A program made the position numbers and the translations under genes. Source: JALYUA01 sp038203955 (GTDB lineage Bacteria; Acidobacteriota; Thermoanaerobaculia; UBA5066; Gp7-AA6). Taken from it: a stretch of 19,979 nucleotides of DNA. How positions within the stretch are numbered: the stretch's first letter is position 1; every line of letters begins with the position of its first letter. The DNA is taken from positions 1 through 19,979 of the forward strand of contig JBBRDK010000066.1 in NCBI GenBank assembly GCA_038203955.1, read 5' to 3'. Positions 1-7,288 of the stretch are shown here, one piece after another. The notes under the pieces were generated by a model. It made no database searches and had not been told where the DNA came from. It saw nothing but the letters and a program-made list of their open reading frames with translations.

Positions 1-216
1 TATTCCATCCTGTCGGGAACTCACGTCCGCTTCTTCACGCGGCGCACGCTGATCGATCTCTTCGAGGCGTGCGGGTTCGAAGTCCCCCGGATCGAGGCCG
101 TCCGGTTTTCCCCTTCCCCTTTCGGAGAGACGGCCCTCGAAAGACTCCGCTCCGTGCCCGGCGCGTCCGAGGATCTCGACGCCGTCGAGTTCATCGCGGC
201 CGCCGGCCGGCGGTAA
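1..216 (+). CDS. C-terminal end of a class I SAM-dependent methyltransferase (5' truncated by window)
   Basis: Frame 1 is open from the first base to TAA at 214-216, giving the last 71 residues of a protein. It contains GTHVRFFTRRTLIDLFEACGF. A stretch of this kind (H-x-R-F-F-T-x-x-x-L, then a hydrophobic helix and GF) is typical of the C-terminal part of small methyltransferases of the Methyltransf_11/23 type, after the SAM-binding Rossmann core. The core lies outside the window, so SAM-motif residues and substrate cannot be seen. The next gene starts about 225 bp downstream behind repeats and its own promoter-like box, so it is probably a separate transcription unit. The family call rests only on this tail. 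Confidence 0.6.
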   Translation, partial: YSILSGTHVRFFTRRTLIDLFEACGFEVPRIEAVRFSPSPFGETALERLRSVPGASEDLDAVEFIAAAGRR

Positions 217-272
217 CGACGGCGGGCGGCGCGGTGATTTTCACCTTCACTTCTACCGTCTCCTCACCGTAA

Positions 273-298
273 CCCTCTCCCCGAGCGCGGGGAGAGGG
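273..298. repeat. Palindromic dispersed repeat, copy 1
   Basis: A perfect 10-bp inverted repeat, CCCTCTCCCC and GGGGAGAGGG, encloses GAGCGC and is preceded by CTCACC a few bases upstream. The same unit recurs at 360-385 and 17960-17985, with a degenerate inverted copy at 17863-17892. It has no T tract, so it is REP-like rather than a classic terminator, though the hairpin could protect or end the upstream transcript. Confidence 0.85.
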
Positions 299-359
299 AC
301 GTGACGGGATCCCCTCACCGGCGAGTGCGCTCCGCCTGCCTGCGGGCCCCTCACCCCAA

Positions 360-385
360 CCCTCTCCCCGAGCGCGGGGAGAGGG
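360..385. repeat. Palindromic dispersed repeat, copy 2
   Basis: Identical in stem and loop to the copy at 273-298 and in the same orientation, again led by CTCACC and CCAA. Apart from the promoter-like box at 431-436, nothing else was found in the 217-442 spacer. Confidence 0.85.
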
Positions 386-430
386 AGAAATTGCGCGGGA
401 TCGCCGCGGTGTGGGACGAGTGCCGACGGT

Positions 431-436
431 TATGAT
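431..436 (+). promoter_or_regulatory. Candidate -10 box (TATGAT) for the scoAB-lptD unit, leaderless type
   Basis: TATGAT lies only 6 nt before the GTG start of scoA at 443. This would place transcription initiation at or very near the start codon. The context GGTTATGATCC is repeated almost exactly before rmlA (4226-4231). No convincing -35 was seen 16-18 bp upstream. The ATG inside this box runs into a stop after four codons, so it is not the scoA start. Confidence 0.5.
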
Positions 437-442
437 CCCGGA

Positions 443-1141
443 GTGATCAACAAGGTCGTGGCGAACGCGGACGAGGCGGTCGCCGACGTCCCGGAGGGCG
501 CGACGCTCGTCGTCGGAGGATTCGGGCTGTGCGGCATCCCGGAGAACCTGATCGCGGCGCTCCGGCGGCGGGGGGTCTCCAACCTGACGGCGGTCTCGAA
601 CAACTGCGGAGTGGACGGCTGGGGGCTCGGCCTCCTGCTGGCGAATCGCCAGATCCGGAAGATGGTCTCCTCCTACGTCGGGGAGAACGGCGAATTCGAG
701 CGGCAATACTTGAGCGGCGAGCTCGAAGTCGAGCTCGTGCCCCAGGGTACGCTCGCGGAAAGAATGCGGGCGGGCGGCGCCGGCATTCCCGCGTTCTTCA
801 CGCCGACCGGCGTCGGGACCCTCGTGGCGGAAGGCAAGGAGACGCGGGCCATCGACGGCCGCGAATACGTCCTCGAACGCGGCATCGTCGGGGACTTTTC
901 CTTAGTCGCCGCGTGGAAGGGCGACCGCCTCGGCAACCTCGTTTATCGCCGCGCCGCGCGCAATTTCAACCCGGTCGCCGCCACGGCGGGAAAAATTTCG
1001 ATCGCCGAGGTCGAGGAGCTGGTCGACGTGGGGGATCTCGATCCCGAAAACGTCCACACGCCCGGGATTTTCGTCCAGCGCGTCGTCGTGGCGCCGCGCG
1101 AAAAACGGATCGAACGGCGGACCGTGAGAAAGACGGCCTGA
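443..1141 (+). CDS. scoA: 3-oxoacid (succinyl-CoA:acetoacetate) CoA-transferase subunit A
   Basis: A 232-residue protein of the usual length for the alpha subunit of class I CoA-transferases. The N-terminal region has VVGGFGLCGIPENLI (about residues 20-34), the glycine-rich signature of SCOT/ScoA/AtoD proteins, followed by SNNCGVDGWGLGLLL and later FFTPTGVGT. With subunit B it moves CoA from succinyl-CoA (or another acyl-CoA) to acetoacetate in ketone-body or short-chain acid metabolism; it acts in the cytosol. GTG at 443 is chosen because the frame begins there and the upstream ATG at 432 is closed by a stop. scoB follows after 2 nt, as in most such operons. The exact acid substrate cannot be read from sequence. 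Confidence 0.93.
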   Translation: MINKVVANADEAVADVPEGATLVVGGFGLCGIPENLIAALRRRGVSNLTAVSNNCGVDGWGLGLLLANRQIRKMVSSYVGENGEFERQYLSGELEVELVPQGTLAERMRAGGAGIPAFFTPTGVGTLVAEGKETRAIDGREYVLERGIVGDFSLVAAWKGDRLGNLVYRRAARNFNPVAATAGKISIAEVEELVDVGDLDPENVHTPGIFVQRVVVAPREKRIERRTVRKTA

Positions 1142-1143
1142 CC

Positions 1144-1803
1144 GTGCTCGACCGGGAAGGCATCATCCGGCGCGCGGTCTTAGAGCTCAAAGACGGGTAC
1201 ACAGTGAACCTCGGAATCGGCATGCCGACGCTCGTCGCGAACCACATTCCGGCGGGCATGGAGGTGATCCTGCAGTCGGAGAATGGGATCCTGGGCCTCG
1301 GTCCCTACCCGACGGAGGCCGAGATCGACCCCGATCTCATCAACGCGGGCAAAGAAACCGTGACGGTGCTGCCCGGGGCTTCGTATTTCTCTTCGGCGGA
1401 CTCCTTCGCGATGATCCGGGGCGGACACGTGGACCTGTCGATCCTCGGCGCGATGCAGGTGGACGAGGAGGGCTCGATCGCGAACTACATGATTCCGGGG
1501 AAGATGGTGAAGGGGATGGGAGGCGCCATGGACCTCGTGGCGGGCGCCCGCCGGCTCGTCGTGACGATGGAGCACACCGCGCGTTCGGGAGAGAAGAAGA
1601 TCCTCGGCCGATGCACGCTGCCGCTGACGGGCCGGGGCTGCGTAGATCGAATCATCACGGACCTCTGCGTCTTCGACGTGGACCGTCAGAAGCACGAGCT
1701 CGTCTTAGTCGAGCTCGCCCCCGGAGTGGGAGAAGCGGAGATCCGGGCGAAAACCGACGCCGCGTTCCGGGTCGCGTCCGACGTGCGTCCGATCCCGGCG
1801 TGA
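1144..1803 (+). CDS. scoB: 3-oxoacid CoA-transferase subunit B
   Basis: A 219-residue beta subunit. The catalytic glutamate that forms the glutamyl-CoA thioester lies in SENGILGLGP (Glu46 counted from GTG 1144). Other family landmarks are NLGIGMPT near residue 22, the GGHVDLSILGAMQVD block in the middle, and GKMVKGMGGAMDLV. The reading frame extends upstream, but homology begins with the residues encoded just after GTG 1144, 2 nt past the scoA stop, so this start gives tight coupling. It assembles with ScoA. Its stop overlaps the lptD start (GTGA at 1800-1803), an unexpected partner for a metabolic enzyme pair. The call is firm at family level; the substrate (acetoacetate or another oxoacid) is inferred. 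Confidence 0.93.
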   Translation: MLDREGIIRRAVLELKDGYTVNLGIGMPTLVANHIPAGMEVILQSENGILGLGPYPTEAEIDPDLINAGKETVTVLPGASYFSSADSFAMIRGGHVDLSILGAMQVDEEGSIANYMIPGKMVKGMGGAMDLVAGARRLVVTMEHTARSGEKKILGRCTLPLTGRGCVDRIITDLCVFDVDRQKHELVLVELAPGVGEAEIRAKTDAAFRVASDVRPIPA

Positions 1804-4142
1804 GGGCCGCGCCCTGGCGCGTCCCGACAGGCGTTTTCGCCGCCCTCGTTCTCGTCTCCCTCTTCGCCTGCTCCTCCGTGCTCGCGCAGGACCCCTTCGG
1901 CTCGGCGGATCCCTTCGAAGGCCAGTTCAAGATTCGCCCGAACTTCCAGGTCAGATTCCGGCCTCCTACGAAGGGGGGAGAGGTCCGGCTCTACACGAAG
2001 AAACCGGTGCACTACGAGAAAGACGTCTCCTGGGACGGGTCCGACGAGGTCGTCATCGAGTACCAGGACGTGAAGATCCGGGCCGACGCCGCACACTACG
2101 ATTTTCCAACCAAGACCGCCACGCTCGAAGGCCACGTCATCATCGACCAGGGACCGACGCGGCTCTCCGGCAACCGCGGAACCTTCCAGCTCGAAGCGAA
2201 GACGGGGCGGATGGAAGACGCGACGGCAGATCTTTCTCCGGCGTACCACGTGGTCGCGCAGTCGATCGAGAAAATCGCCGACGCGACGTACCGCATCCAC
2301 GACGGCCTTTTCACCGCCTGCGACCTCCCGAAGCCCTCCTGGTCTTTCCGCATGGCGGAGGCGATCGTCACGCTCGACGACTACGCGCGGCTGAAGAACG
2401 TCTCGTTTCGCGCGGGCTCCGTGCCGCTTCTCTGGACCCCGTACCTCATCTGGCCGACAAAGGAGGACCGCGCCTCGGGCATGCTCGTGCCGGGCGCCGG
2501 GTACAGCTCGCGGGGCGCCTACCTCGGACTGACGCACTACTGGGTCACCGGGCGCTCGACGGACCTGACCTCGAACCTGGATCTCTACTCGAAGGGCTCC
2601 GTCGGGGTCGGCGAGGAGTTCCGCTGGACCCCGAGCCCGGAGTCCGCGGGGCTGTTCCAGGGTTATGGGATCCACGACACGGACGCGACCGTCTGCGTTC
2701 CGATCGATCAGGCGCCGGGGGAGACCGGTTTCTGCACGCTTCCGGACGGCACGACCGGAGTGTTTACCCGGCGGACGAAGAACCGATGGAAGTATCGCGT
2801 CGATCACGTCTCGGACGATCTGCCCGGCGGATTTCGCGGTGTGCTCGCGCTGCGGGACTATTCGGACCCGGCGTACCTCCAGGATCTGGAGCGCTCCTTC
2901 GCGTTGAATTCCGCGCGGCAGATTCTCTCTCGCGCTTTTCTGTCGAAGAACTTCGGAGACGATTCGCTGAACATCCGGTTCGAGCGGGCGGAGACTTTCT
3001 TCGGCACGACGATCGTTTCCGAACGGCTGCCCAGCGCCGAATTCTTCCGGCGGACGTCGCGCGTCGGAAACACGCCGCTGTTCTTCTCGCTCGAGTCCTC
3101 GGCCTCGTGGCTTTACCTGAACCGAGGCCCCGGGCTGCCGCGGGGAGACTACGGGCGGTTCGACATCCACCCCACTCTGTCGCTCCCGTGGAAGCGGATT
3201 CCCTGGCTGTCGATCACCGCGCGGGGCGGAGGCCGCTTCACCGAGTACACCGACTCGACCGATGCCGCCACGCAGAGCCGATTCGTCGGACAGTCCCTGC
3301 ACCGCGAATACGGGGAGGCGGGGCTCTCGATCGTCGGGCCCTCGTTCTCCCGGATCTTCGACGTTTCCATCGGGCGGTTCGGCAAGTTCAAGCACGTGAT
3401 CGAGCCGCGGATCGACTACACCTACGTTTCGGAGGTCGGCGACCCGGAACGGATCCCCTCGTTCGACGAAGTGGACCTGCAGCTTGGACTGAACCAGGTG
3501 CGGTACGCCCTGGTGAACCGGCTGCTCGCCCGCGCCGCCGACCCGAAGGCCCCGGCGGCGGAGGAGATCGCCTCGTTCGAGGTCGCGCAGACGCGCGCCT
3601 TCACGCTGCCGCAGAGTCTTCTGCCGAGCGCGACCGCGTTCGCCAATCCTCTCGTCACGAAAACGGGCCCCGTCGAAGCCACGCTCCGTGTCGCGCCCGG
3701 CCCCGGGTTTCACCTCGACGGGCGGCTCTCCTACGACGGGGGCGCGTCCCAGGTGACAGGCACGTCGATCTCCGCGGCCTACAACCACAAGACGAGCTTC
3801 GTGAACGCGACGTGGTTCGCGAGCCGCCCCATCCTGGCCGCGCCCCTTCCCGCCGGTTCTCCCTCGCCGAATTCGGACCAGTTCCGGGTGGCGGCGGGCA
3901 TCGAGCTCTCGAAGCAGTTCCGGGTGGATACGCAGTTGAACTACGACGCGCGGCAGAACCTCCTTCTCGAGGACCGCACGCTCGTCGCCTTCCGCGCCGC
4001 CTGCTACACCGTTTTCGTGGAGCTGCGCCAGCTGCGGCTGCCGCCCAACACGCGGCGCGACATTCGGTTCGTGGTGAACCTGAAGGACATCGGCACGCTG
4101 CTCGATCTGCACCAGAGCGTCGATCGGATATTCGGGCAATGA
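1800..4142 (+). CDS. lptD: LPS-assembly protein LptD (outer-membrane beta-barrel)
   Basis: About 780 residues. GTG 1800 overlaps the scoB stop and gives an N-terminal signal peptide: a hydrophobic run at residues 11-29 ending SSVLA, then QDP. Residues about 65-165 form the OstA/LptA-like periplasmic domain (for example ATLEGHVIIDQGPTRLSG). The LptD transition follows, with WSFRMAEAIVTLDDYARLKN, then VPLLWTPYLIWPT and SGMLVPGAGYSSRGAYLG (about 180-245). The remainder is rich in alternating aromatic/polar beta strands up to residue 780, as in the barrel. LptD with LptE inserts LPS in the outer leaflet, so the organism is a diderm with LPS-like lipid. Cysteine spacing does not obviously match the E. 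coli disulfide set. No lptE or lptA is adjacent. Confidence 0.93.
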   Translation: MRAAPWRVPTGVFAALVLVSLFACSSVLAQDPFGSADPFEGQFKIRPNFQVRFRPPTKGGEVRLYTKKPVHYEKDVSWDGSDEVVIEYQDVKIRADAAHYDFPTKTATLEGHVIIDQGPTRLSGNRGTFQLEAKTGRMEDATADLSPAYHVVAQSIEKIADATYRIHDGLFTACDLPKPSWSFRMAEAIVTLDDYARLKNVSFRAGSVPLLWTPYLIWPTKEDRASGMLVPGAGYSSRGAYLGLTHYWVTGRSTDLTSNLDLYSKGSVGVGEEFRWTPSPESAGLFQGYGIHDTDATVCVPIDQAPGETGFCTLPDGTTGVFTRRTKNRWKYRVDHVSDDLPGGFRGVLALRDYSDPAYLQDLERSFALNSARQILSRAFLSKNFGDDSLNIRFERAETFFGTTIVSERLPSAEFFRRTSRVGNTPLFFSLESSASWLYLNRGPGLPRGDYGRFDIHPTLSLPWKRIPWLSITARGGGRFTEYTDSTDAATQSRFVGQSLHREYGEAGLSIVGPSFSRIFDVSIGRFGKFKHVIEPRIDYTYVSEVGDPERIPSFDEVDLQLGLNQVRYALVNRLLARAADPKAPAAEEIASFEVAQTRAFTLPQSLLPSATAFANPLVTKTGPVEATLRVAPGPGFHLDGRLSYDGGASQVTGTSISAAYNHKTSFVNATWFASRPILAAPLPAGSPSPNSDQFRVAAGIELSKQFRVDTQLNYDARQNLLLEDRTLVAFRAACYTVFVELRQLRLPPNTRRDIRFVVNLKDIGTLLDLHQSVDRIFGQ

Positions 4143-4186
4143 GAAGGCGCCGGGCGCTGCGCGGGCAGGGACACTCGTTTTCGGCC

Positions 4187-4222
4187 GCCGCCTCCCGCCT
4201 TCCGCCTGCCGCCTCCCGCCCG
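4187..4222. repeat. Heptamer array, consensus NCCGCCT
   Basis: Five near-copies of a 7-bp unit lie in the lptD-rmlA spacer: 4187-4193 and 4194-4200, then after one inserted T 4202-4208, 4209-4215 and 4216-4222. The variable first base cycles through G, C and T. The same unit recurs at 13399-13426. No gene was seen in this spacer (4143-4239). Confidence 0.8.
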
Positions 4223-4225
4223 GTT

Positions 4226-4231
4226 ATGATC
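4226..4231 (+). promoter_or_regulatory. Candidate -10 box (TATGAT) for the rml operon, leaderless type
   Basis: TATGAT lies 8 nt before the rmlA ATG at 4240, in the same GGTTATGATCC context as the box before scoA. No Shine-Dalgarno sequence fits between it and the start codon, which agrees with a leaderless mRNA. Confidence 0.5.
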
Positions 4232-4239
4232 CCTCGCGA

Positions 4240-5304
4240 ATGAAAGGTCTGATCCTCTCGGGCGGCCGGGGCACCCGTCTGCGCCCGCTGACGTACACGC
4301 GGGCGAAGCAGCTCGTCCCGGTCGCGAACAAGCCCGTTCTCTTCTACGGGGTCGAGGCCATCGTCGCCGCGGGGATCCGCGAGATCGGCGTGGTCGTAGG
4401 GGATACCCGGGAGGAAATCCAGGCGGCGCTCGGCGACGGCGCCCGATTCGGCGCCAGGATCACTTACATCGAGCAGGACGCTCCGCGAGGCCTCGCGCAC
4501 GCGGTGCTCATCTCCGAAGGGTTCTTGAGAGGATCTCCGTTCGTCATGTATCTCGGAGACAACCTGATCGCCGACGGGATCTCGAGCCTCGTCGACGAGT
4601 ACCGGCGCATCGGATGCAACTCCCAGATCCTGCTCGCGAAGGTGCCGAACCCCGAGCAGTTCGGGGTGGCGGAGCTCGACGGAGATCGCGTCTTCCGGCT
4701 GACCGAGAAGCCGAAGAATCCGCGGTCGGACCTCGCGCTGGTCGGCGTCTACATGTTCGATGACACCATCTGGGAAGCCGTCAAGGCGATCCGCCCCAGC
4801 GCGCGCGACGAGCTCGAGATCACGGACGCGATCCAGTGGCTGATCGACCACGGGAAGACCGTCCATCCGCACCTCGTGTCCGGATGGTGGAAGGACACGG
4901 GCAAGATCGAGGACATGCTCGAGGCCAACCGGATCATTCTCGACACGTTCTCGCCGAACGGCCTCTCGGGCGTCGACTCCGGGTGCCGCGTCGAGGGCAA
5001 GGTCGTGGTGGAAGAGGGAGCGAAGCTCGTCCGAAGCATCGTGCGCGGCCCCGCGATCATCGGCGCGGGATCCGAGATTCGCGACGCGTTCGTCGGCCCG
5101 TACACGGCGATCGGCCCGGACTGCCTGATCGACCGCTGCGAGATCGAGAACTCGATCATCCTCCGGGGGTCTCAGGTCGTCAGCATTCCCGGGCGGATCG
5201 CCGATTCGCTGATCGGCACGAACGTGCGGATTCATCCGGGCGCCGAGCGGCCTCGCGTGCACCGTTTCCTGATCGGCGACAACTCGGAGATCGGGATCGT
5301 ATGA
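4240..5304 (+). CDS. rmlA: Glucose-1-phosphate thymidylyltransferase, long form
   Basis: A 354-residue nucleotidyltransferase that makes dTDP-glucose from glucose 1-phosphate and dTTP. The N terminus carries the NTP-binding signature LSGGRGTRLRPLTYTRAKQ (residues 6-24). YLGDNL has a predicted metal-ligand Asp107, and WWKDTG a second at Asp219. After about residue 240 there is a hexapeptide-like left-handed beta-helix tail (GCRVEGKVVVEEGAKL, then IVRGPAIIGAGSEI). This tail marks the long form known from StrD-type and archaeal enzymes rather than the roughly 290-residue RmlA. ATG 4240 is the first residue of the family alignment. The stop overlaps rmlB (ATGA). An acyltransferase or regulatory role for the C-terminal helix is not shown. 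Confidence 0.93.
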   Translation: MKGLILSGGRGTRLRPLTYTRAKQLVPVANKPVLFYGVEAIVAAGIREIGVVVGDTREEIQAALGDGARFGARITYIEQDAPRGLAHAVLISEGFLRGSPFVMYLGDNLIADGISSLVDEYRRIGCNSQILLAKVPNPEQFGVAELDGDRVFRLTEKPKNPRSDLALVGVYMFDDTIWEAVKAIRPSARDELEITDAIQWLIDHGKTVHPHLVSGWWKDTGKIEDMLEANRIILDTFSPNGLSGVDSGCRVEGKVVVEEGAKLVRSIVRGPAIIGAGSEIRDAFVGPYTAIGPDCLIDRCEIENSIILRGSQVVSIPGRIADSLIGTNVRIHPGAERPRVHRFLIGDNSEIGIV

Positions 5305-6353
5305 AAGTCCTCGTCACGGGCGGATGCGGGTTCATCGGATCGAACTTCATCCGCCAGATCCTCGAGTCCCGCGGCGAGGGCGTGCGTGTCGTCAACCTCG
5401 ACAAGCTGACGTACGCCGCCAACCCCGCGAATCTCGCGGACGTCGATCATCAGTCCAACTATCAGTTCATCCACGGCGACATCACCGATCCGGACGCCGT
5501 CCGCGCCGCGATGGACGGGTGCACCGACGTCGTGAACTTCGCCGCCGAGACGCACGTGGACCGCTCTCTGCTGGGCGACGCGTCCTTCATCGAGACGGAC
5601 GTGCGCGGCGTCTTCGTCCTGCTGGAGGAGGCCCGCCGGCGCGGGGTCCGGCGGTTCATCCAGATCTCGACGGACGAGGTGTACGGGACGATCGCGGAAG
5701 GCTCCTTCACGGAGGACTCCGCCCTGAACCCGAGGAATCCCTACTCCGCCTCGAAGGCGGGCGGCGACCGGCTCGCGTACTCGTACTGGGCCTCGTACGG
5801 AGTTCCCGTGGTGATCACGCGGGCGTCCAACAACTACGGCCCGTACCAGTATCCGGAGAAGCTGATTCCGCTCTTCGTCACGAACGCGATCGACGACCAG
5901 CCGCTGCCGCTCTATGGAGACGGCCGCAACGTCCGCGACTGGCTGTACGTGCGGGATCACGCGGCCGCGATCGACTTCCTTCTGGACGCCGGCGAGCCGG
6001 GGGAGGTCTACAACATCGCGGGAGGAAACGAGGCGGAGAATATCGAGATCACCCGCCAGGTGCTGCGCGAGCTGAAGAAGCCCGAGAGCCTGATCCGTTT
6101 CGTCAATGACCGGCCCGGGCACGACCGCCGCTATTCCCTGGACGCCTCGAAGCTCGCCCGTCTGGGGTTCACCAGCCGCACGCCGTTTGCGAGCGGCCTC
6201 TCGGAGACGGTCGCGTGGTATCGGAACCGCGAAGACTGGTGGCGGCCCGTGAAGGAAAAGGACGCCGCGTATCGGGAGTACTACCGCACGCAGTACGGAG
6301 ACCGGCTCGCCACCTCCTCGGCGACGGCGAAAGAGCCCGCCGGACGCCGATAA
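5301..6353 (+). CDS. rmlB: dTDP-glucose 4,6-dehydratase
   Basis: A 350-residue extended short-chain dehydrogenase. The Rossmann motif GGCGFIGSN is at residues 7-15. The dehydratase triad TDE is at 124-126 (ISTDEVYG), and the catalytic Tyr148-x3-Lys152 lies in NPYSASKAG. The block RASNNYGPYQYPEKLIP is diagnostic for RmlB. It converts dTDP-glucose to dTDP-4-keto-6-deoxyglucose in the cytosol, using bound NAD+. ATG 5301 overlaps the rmlA stop by 4 nt, so the two enzymes are translationally coupled. The last 20 or so residues (SATAKEPAGRR) are a disordered-looking extension of no known role. Confidence 0.95.
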   Translation: MKVLVTGGCGFIGSNFIRQILESRGEGVRVVNLDKLTYAANPANLADVDHQSNYQFIHGDITDPDAVRAAMDGCTDVVNFAAETHVDRSLLGDASFIETDVRGVFVLLEEARRRGVRRFIQISTDEVYGTIAEGSFTEDSALNPRNPYSASKAGGDRLAYSYWASYGVPVVITRASNNYGPYQYPEKLIPLFVTNAIDDQPLPLYGDGRNVRDWLYVRDHAAAIDFLLDAGEPGEVYNIAGGNEAENIEITRQVLRELKKPESLIRFVNDRPGHDRRYSLDASKLARLGFTSRTPFASGLSETVAWYRNREDWWRPVKEKDAAYREYYRTQYGDRLATSSATAKEPAGRR

Positions 6354-6361
6354 GGGGTGCG

Positions 6362-7288
6362 ATGAGCACCGCAGCCGGCCCGGCGACCTCGGCGGAACCC
6401 CTTCCGGGCGGGCACGTCGGGCTGGCCACCCCTCGCCGGGCGCTCGTGACGGGGGCCGCCGGGATGCTCGGATCCGACGTCGTTCCCGCGCTCGCGCGGG
6501 CGGGCTTCCAGGTCATCCCGCGGGCGCGGGATGATCTCGACGTCACCGACTCCGCCGCCGTCCGGCGCGCCTTTCGGGAAGCGGCTCCCGACGTCGTCGT
6601 CAACTGCGCGGCTTTCACGAAGGTCGACGATTGCGAGACCGACCCGCGCGCGCACGCGGTCAATGCGGTGGCCGTCGAGATTCTGGCGGAGGAGTGTCTC
6701 GCGCGGTCGATCCAGCTCGTCCACGTTTCGACGGACTTCGTTTTCGACGGCGCGAAGGGCTCTCCCTACACGGAGCAGGACGAAACAGACCCGCTCTCGG
6801 CGTATGGCCGTACCAAGCGCGCCGGCGAGGAAGCGGCACTGCGGGCTCCGGACGCGCTGGTGGTTCGCAGCTCGTGGCTGTTCGGCCGCTCGGGTTGGAA
6901 TTTCGTCGAAGCGATCCTCCGGCAGGTCGAGTCGGGACGCGAACAGCTGTCCGTCGTCCACGATCAGAGAGGGCGCCCCACCGCGACCCCCGATCTCGCG
7001 GAGGCGATCGTGGCGCTGATTCTCTCGCGCGGATCCGGCGTGTACCACTTCGCCAACCGCGGCGAAGTGAGCTGGTTCGGGTTCGCCGAGGCGATCGTCT
7101 CTCTCGCCGGACGCGGAGAGATCCCCGTGTTGCCGATCGACTCGGCGGCGCTCGCGAGGCCCGCGGTTCGCCCGGCTTACTCCGTTCTCGACACGGGACG
7201 GTACGAGGCGAAGACGGGTAAGCCGATCCGGCCGTGGCGCGACGCGCTCGCCGAGTACCTCGCGGCGCGCGCCCGGCCGGAGGCGTGA
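6362..7288 (+). CDS. rmlD: dTDP-4-dehydrorhamnose reductase
   Basis: A 308-residue NAD(P)-dependent reductase of the RmlD family. It has GAAGMLG at 31-37, CAAFTKVDDCE at 82-92, STDFVFDG at 123-130 and the catalytic pair Tyr148/Lys152 in SAYGRTKRAGE. It would perform the last reduction to dTDP-L-rhamnose or a related deoxysugar. ATG 6362 is preceded by AGGGG 4 nt upstream, just after the rmlB stop. This start leaves about 25 residues before the Rossmann strand, which most RmlD proteins lack, and no better start lies between. The gene overlaps the next one through GTGA. The epimerase RmlC that should act before it is absent here. Confidence 0.9.
   Translation: MSTAAGPATSAEPLPGGHVGLATPRRALVTGAAGMLGSDVVPALARAGFQVIPRARDDLDVTDSAAVRRAFREAAPDVVVNCAAFTKVDDCETDPRAHAVNAVAVEILAEECLARSIQLVHVSTDFVFDGAKGSPYTEQDETDPLSAYGRTKRAGEEAALRAPDALVVRSSWLFGRSGWNFVEAILRQVESGREQLSVVHDQRGRPTATPDLAEAIVALILSRGSGVYHFANRGEVSWFGFAEAIVSLAGRGEIPVLPIDSAALARPAVRPAYSVLDTGRYEAKTGKPIRPWRDALAEYLAARARPEA

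Noticed and set aside
68..82. GGGTTCGAAGTCCC resembles a tRNA T-arm
   Set aside because: It lies in the open methyltransferase frame (GFEVP) and no cloverleaf arms or acceptor stem surround it.
273..385. Palindromes considered as intrinsic terminators
   Set aside because: There is no T tract after the stem and the same unit recurs elsewhere in both orientations, so a dispersed repeat fits better.
1686..4139. An 817-codon open frame on the minus strand opposite lptD
   Set aside because: It is an antisense shadow of a GC-rich gene: Arg-rich, no family motifs, while lptD on the + strand has clear domains.
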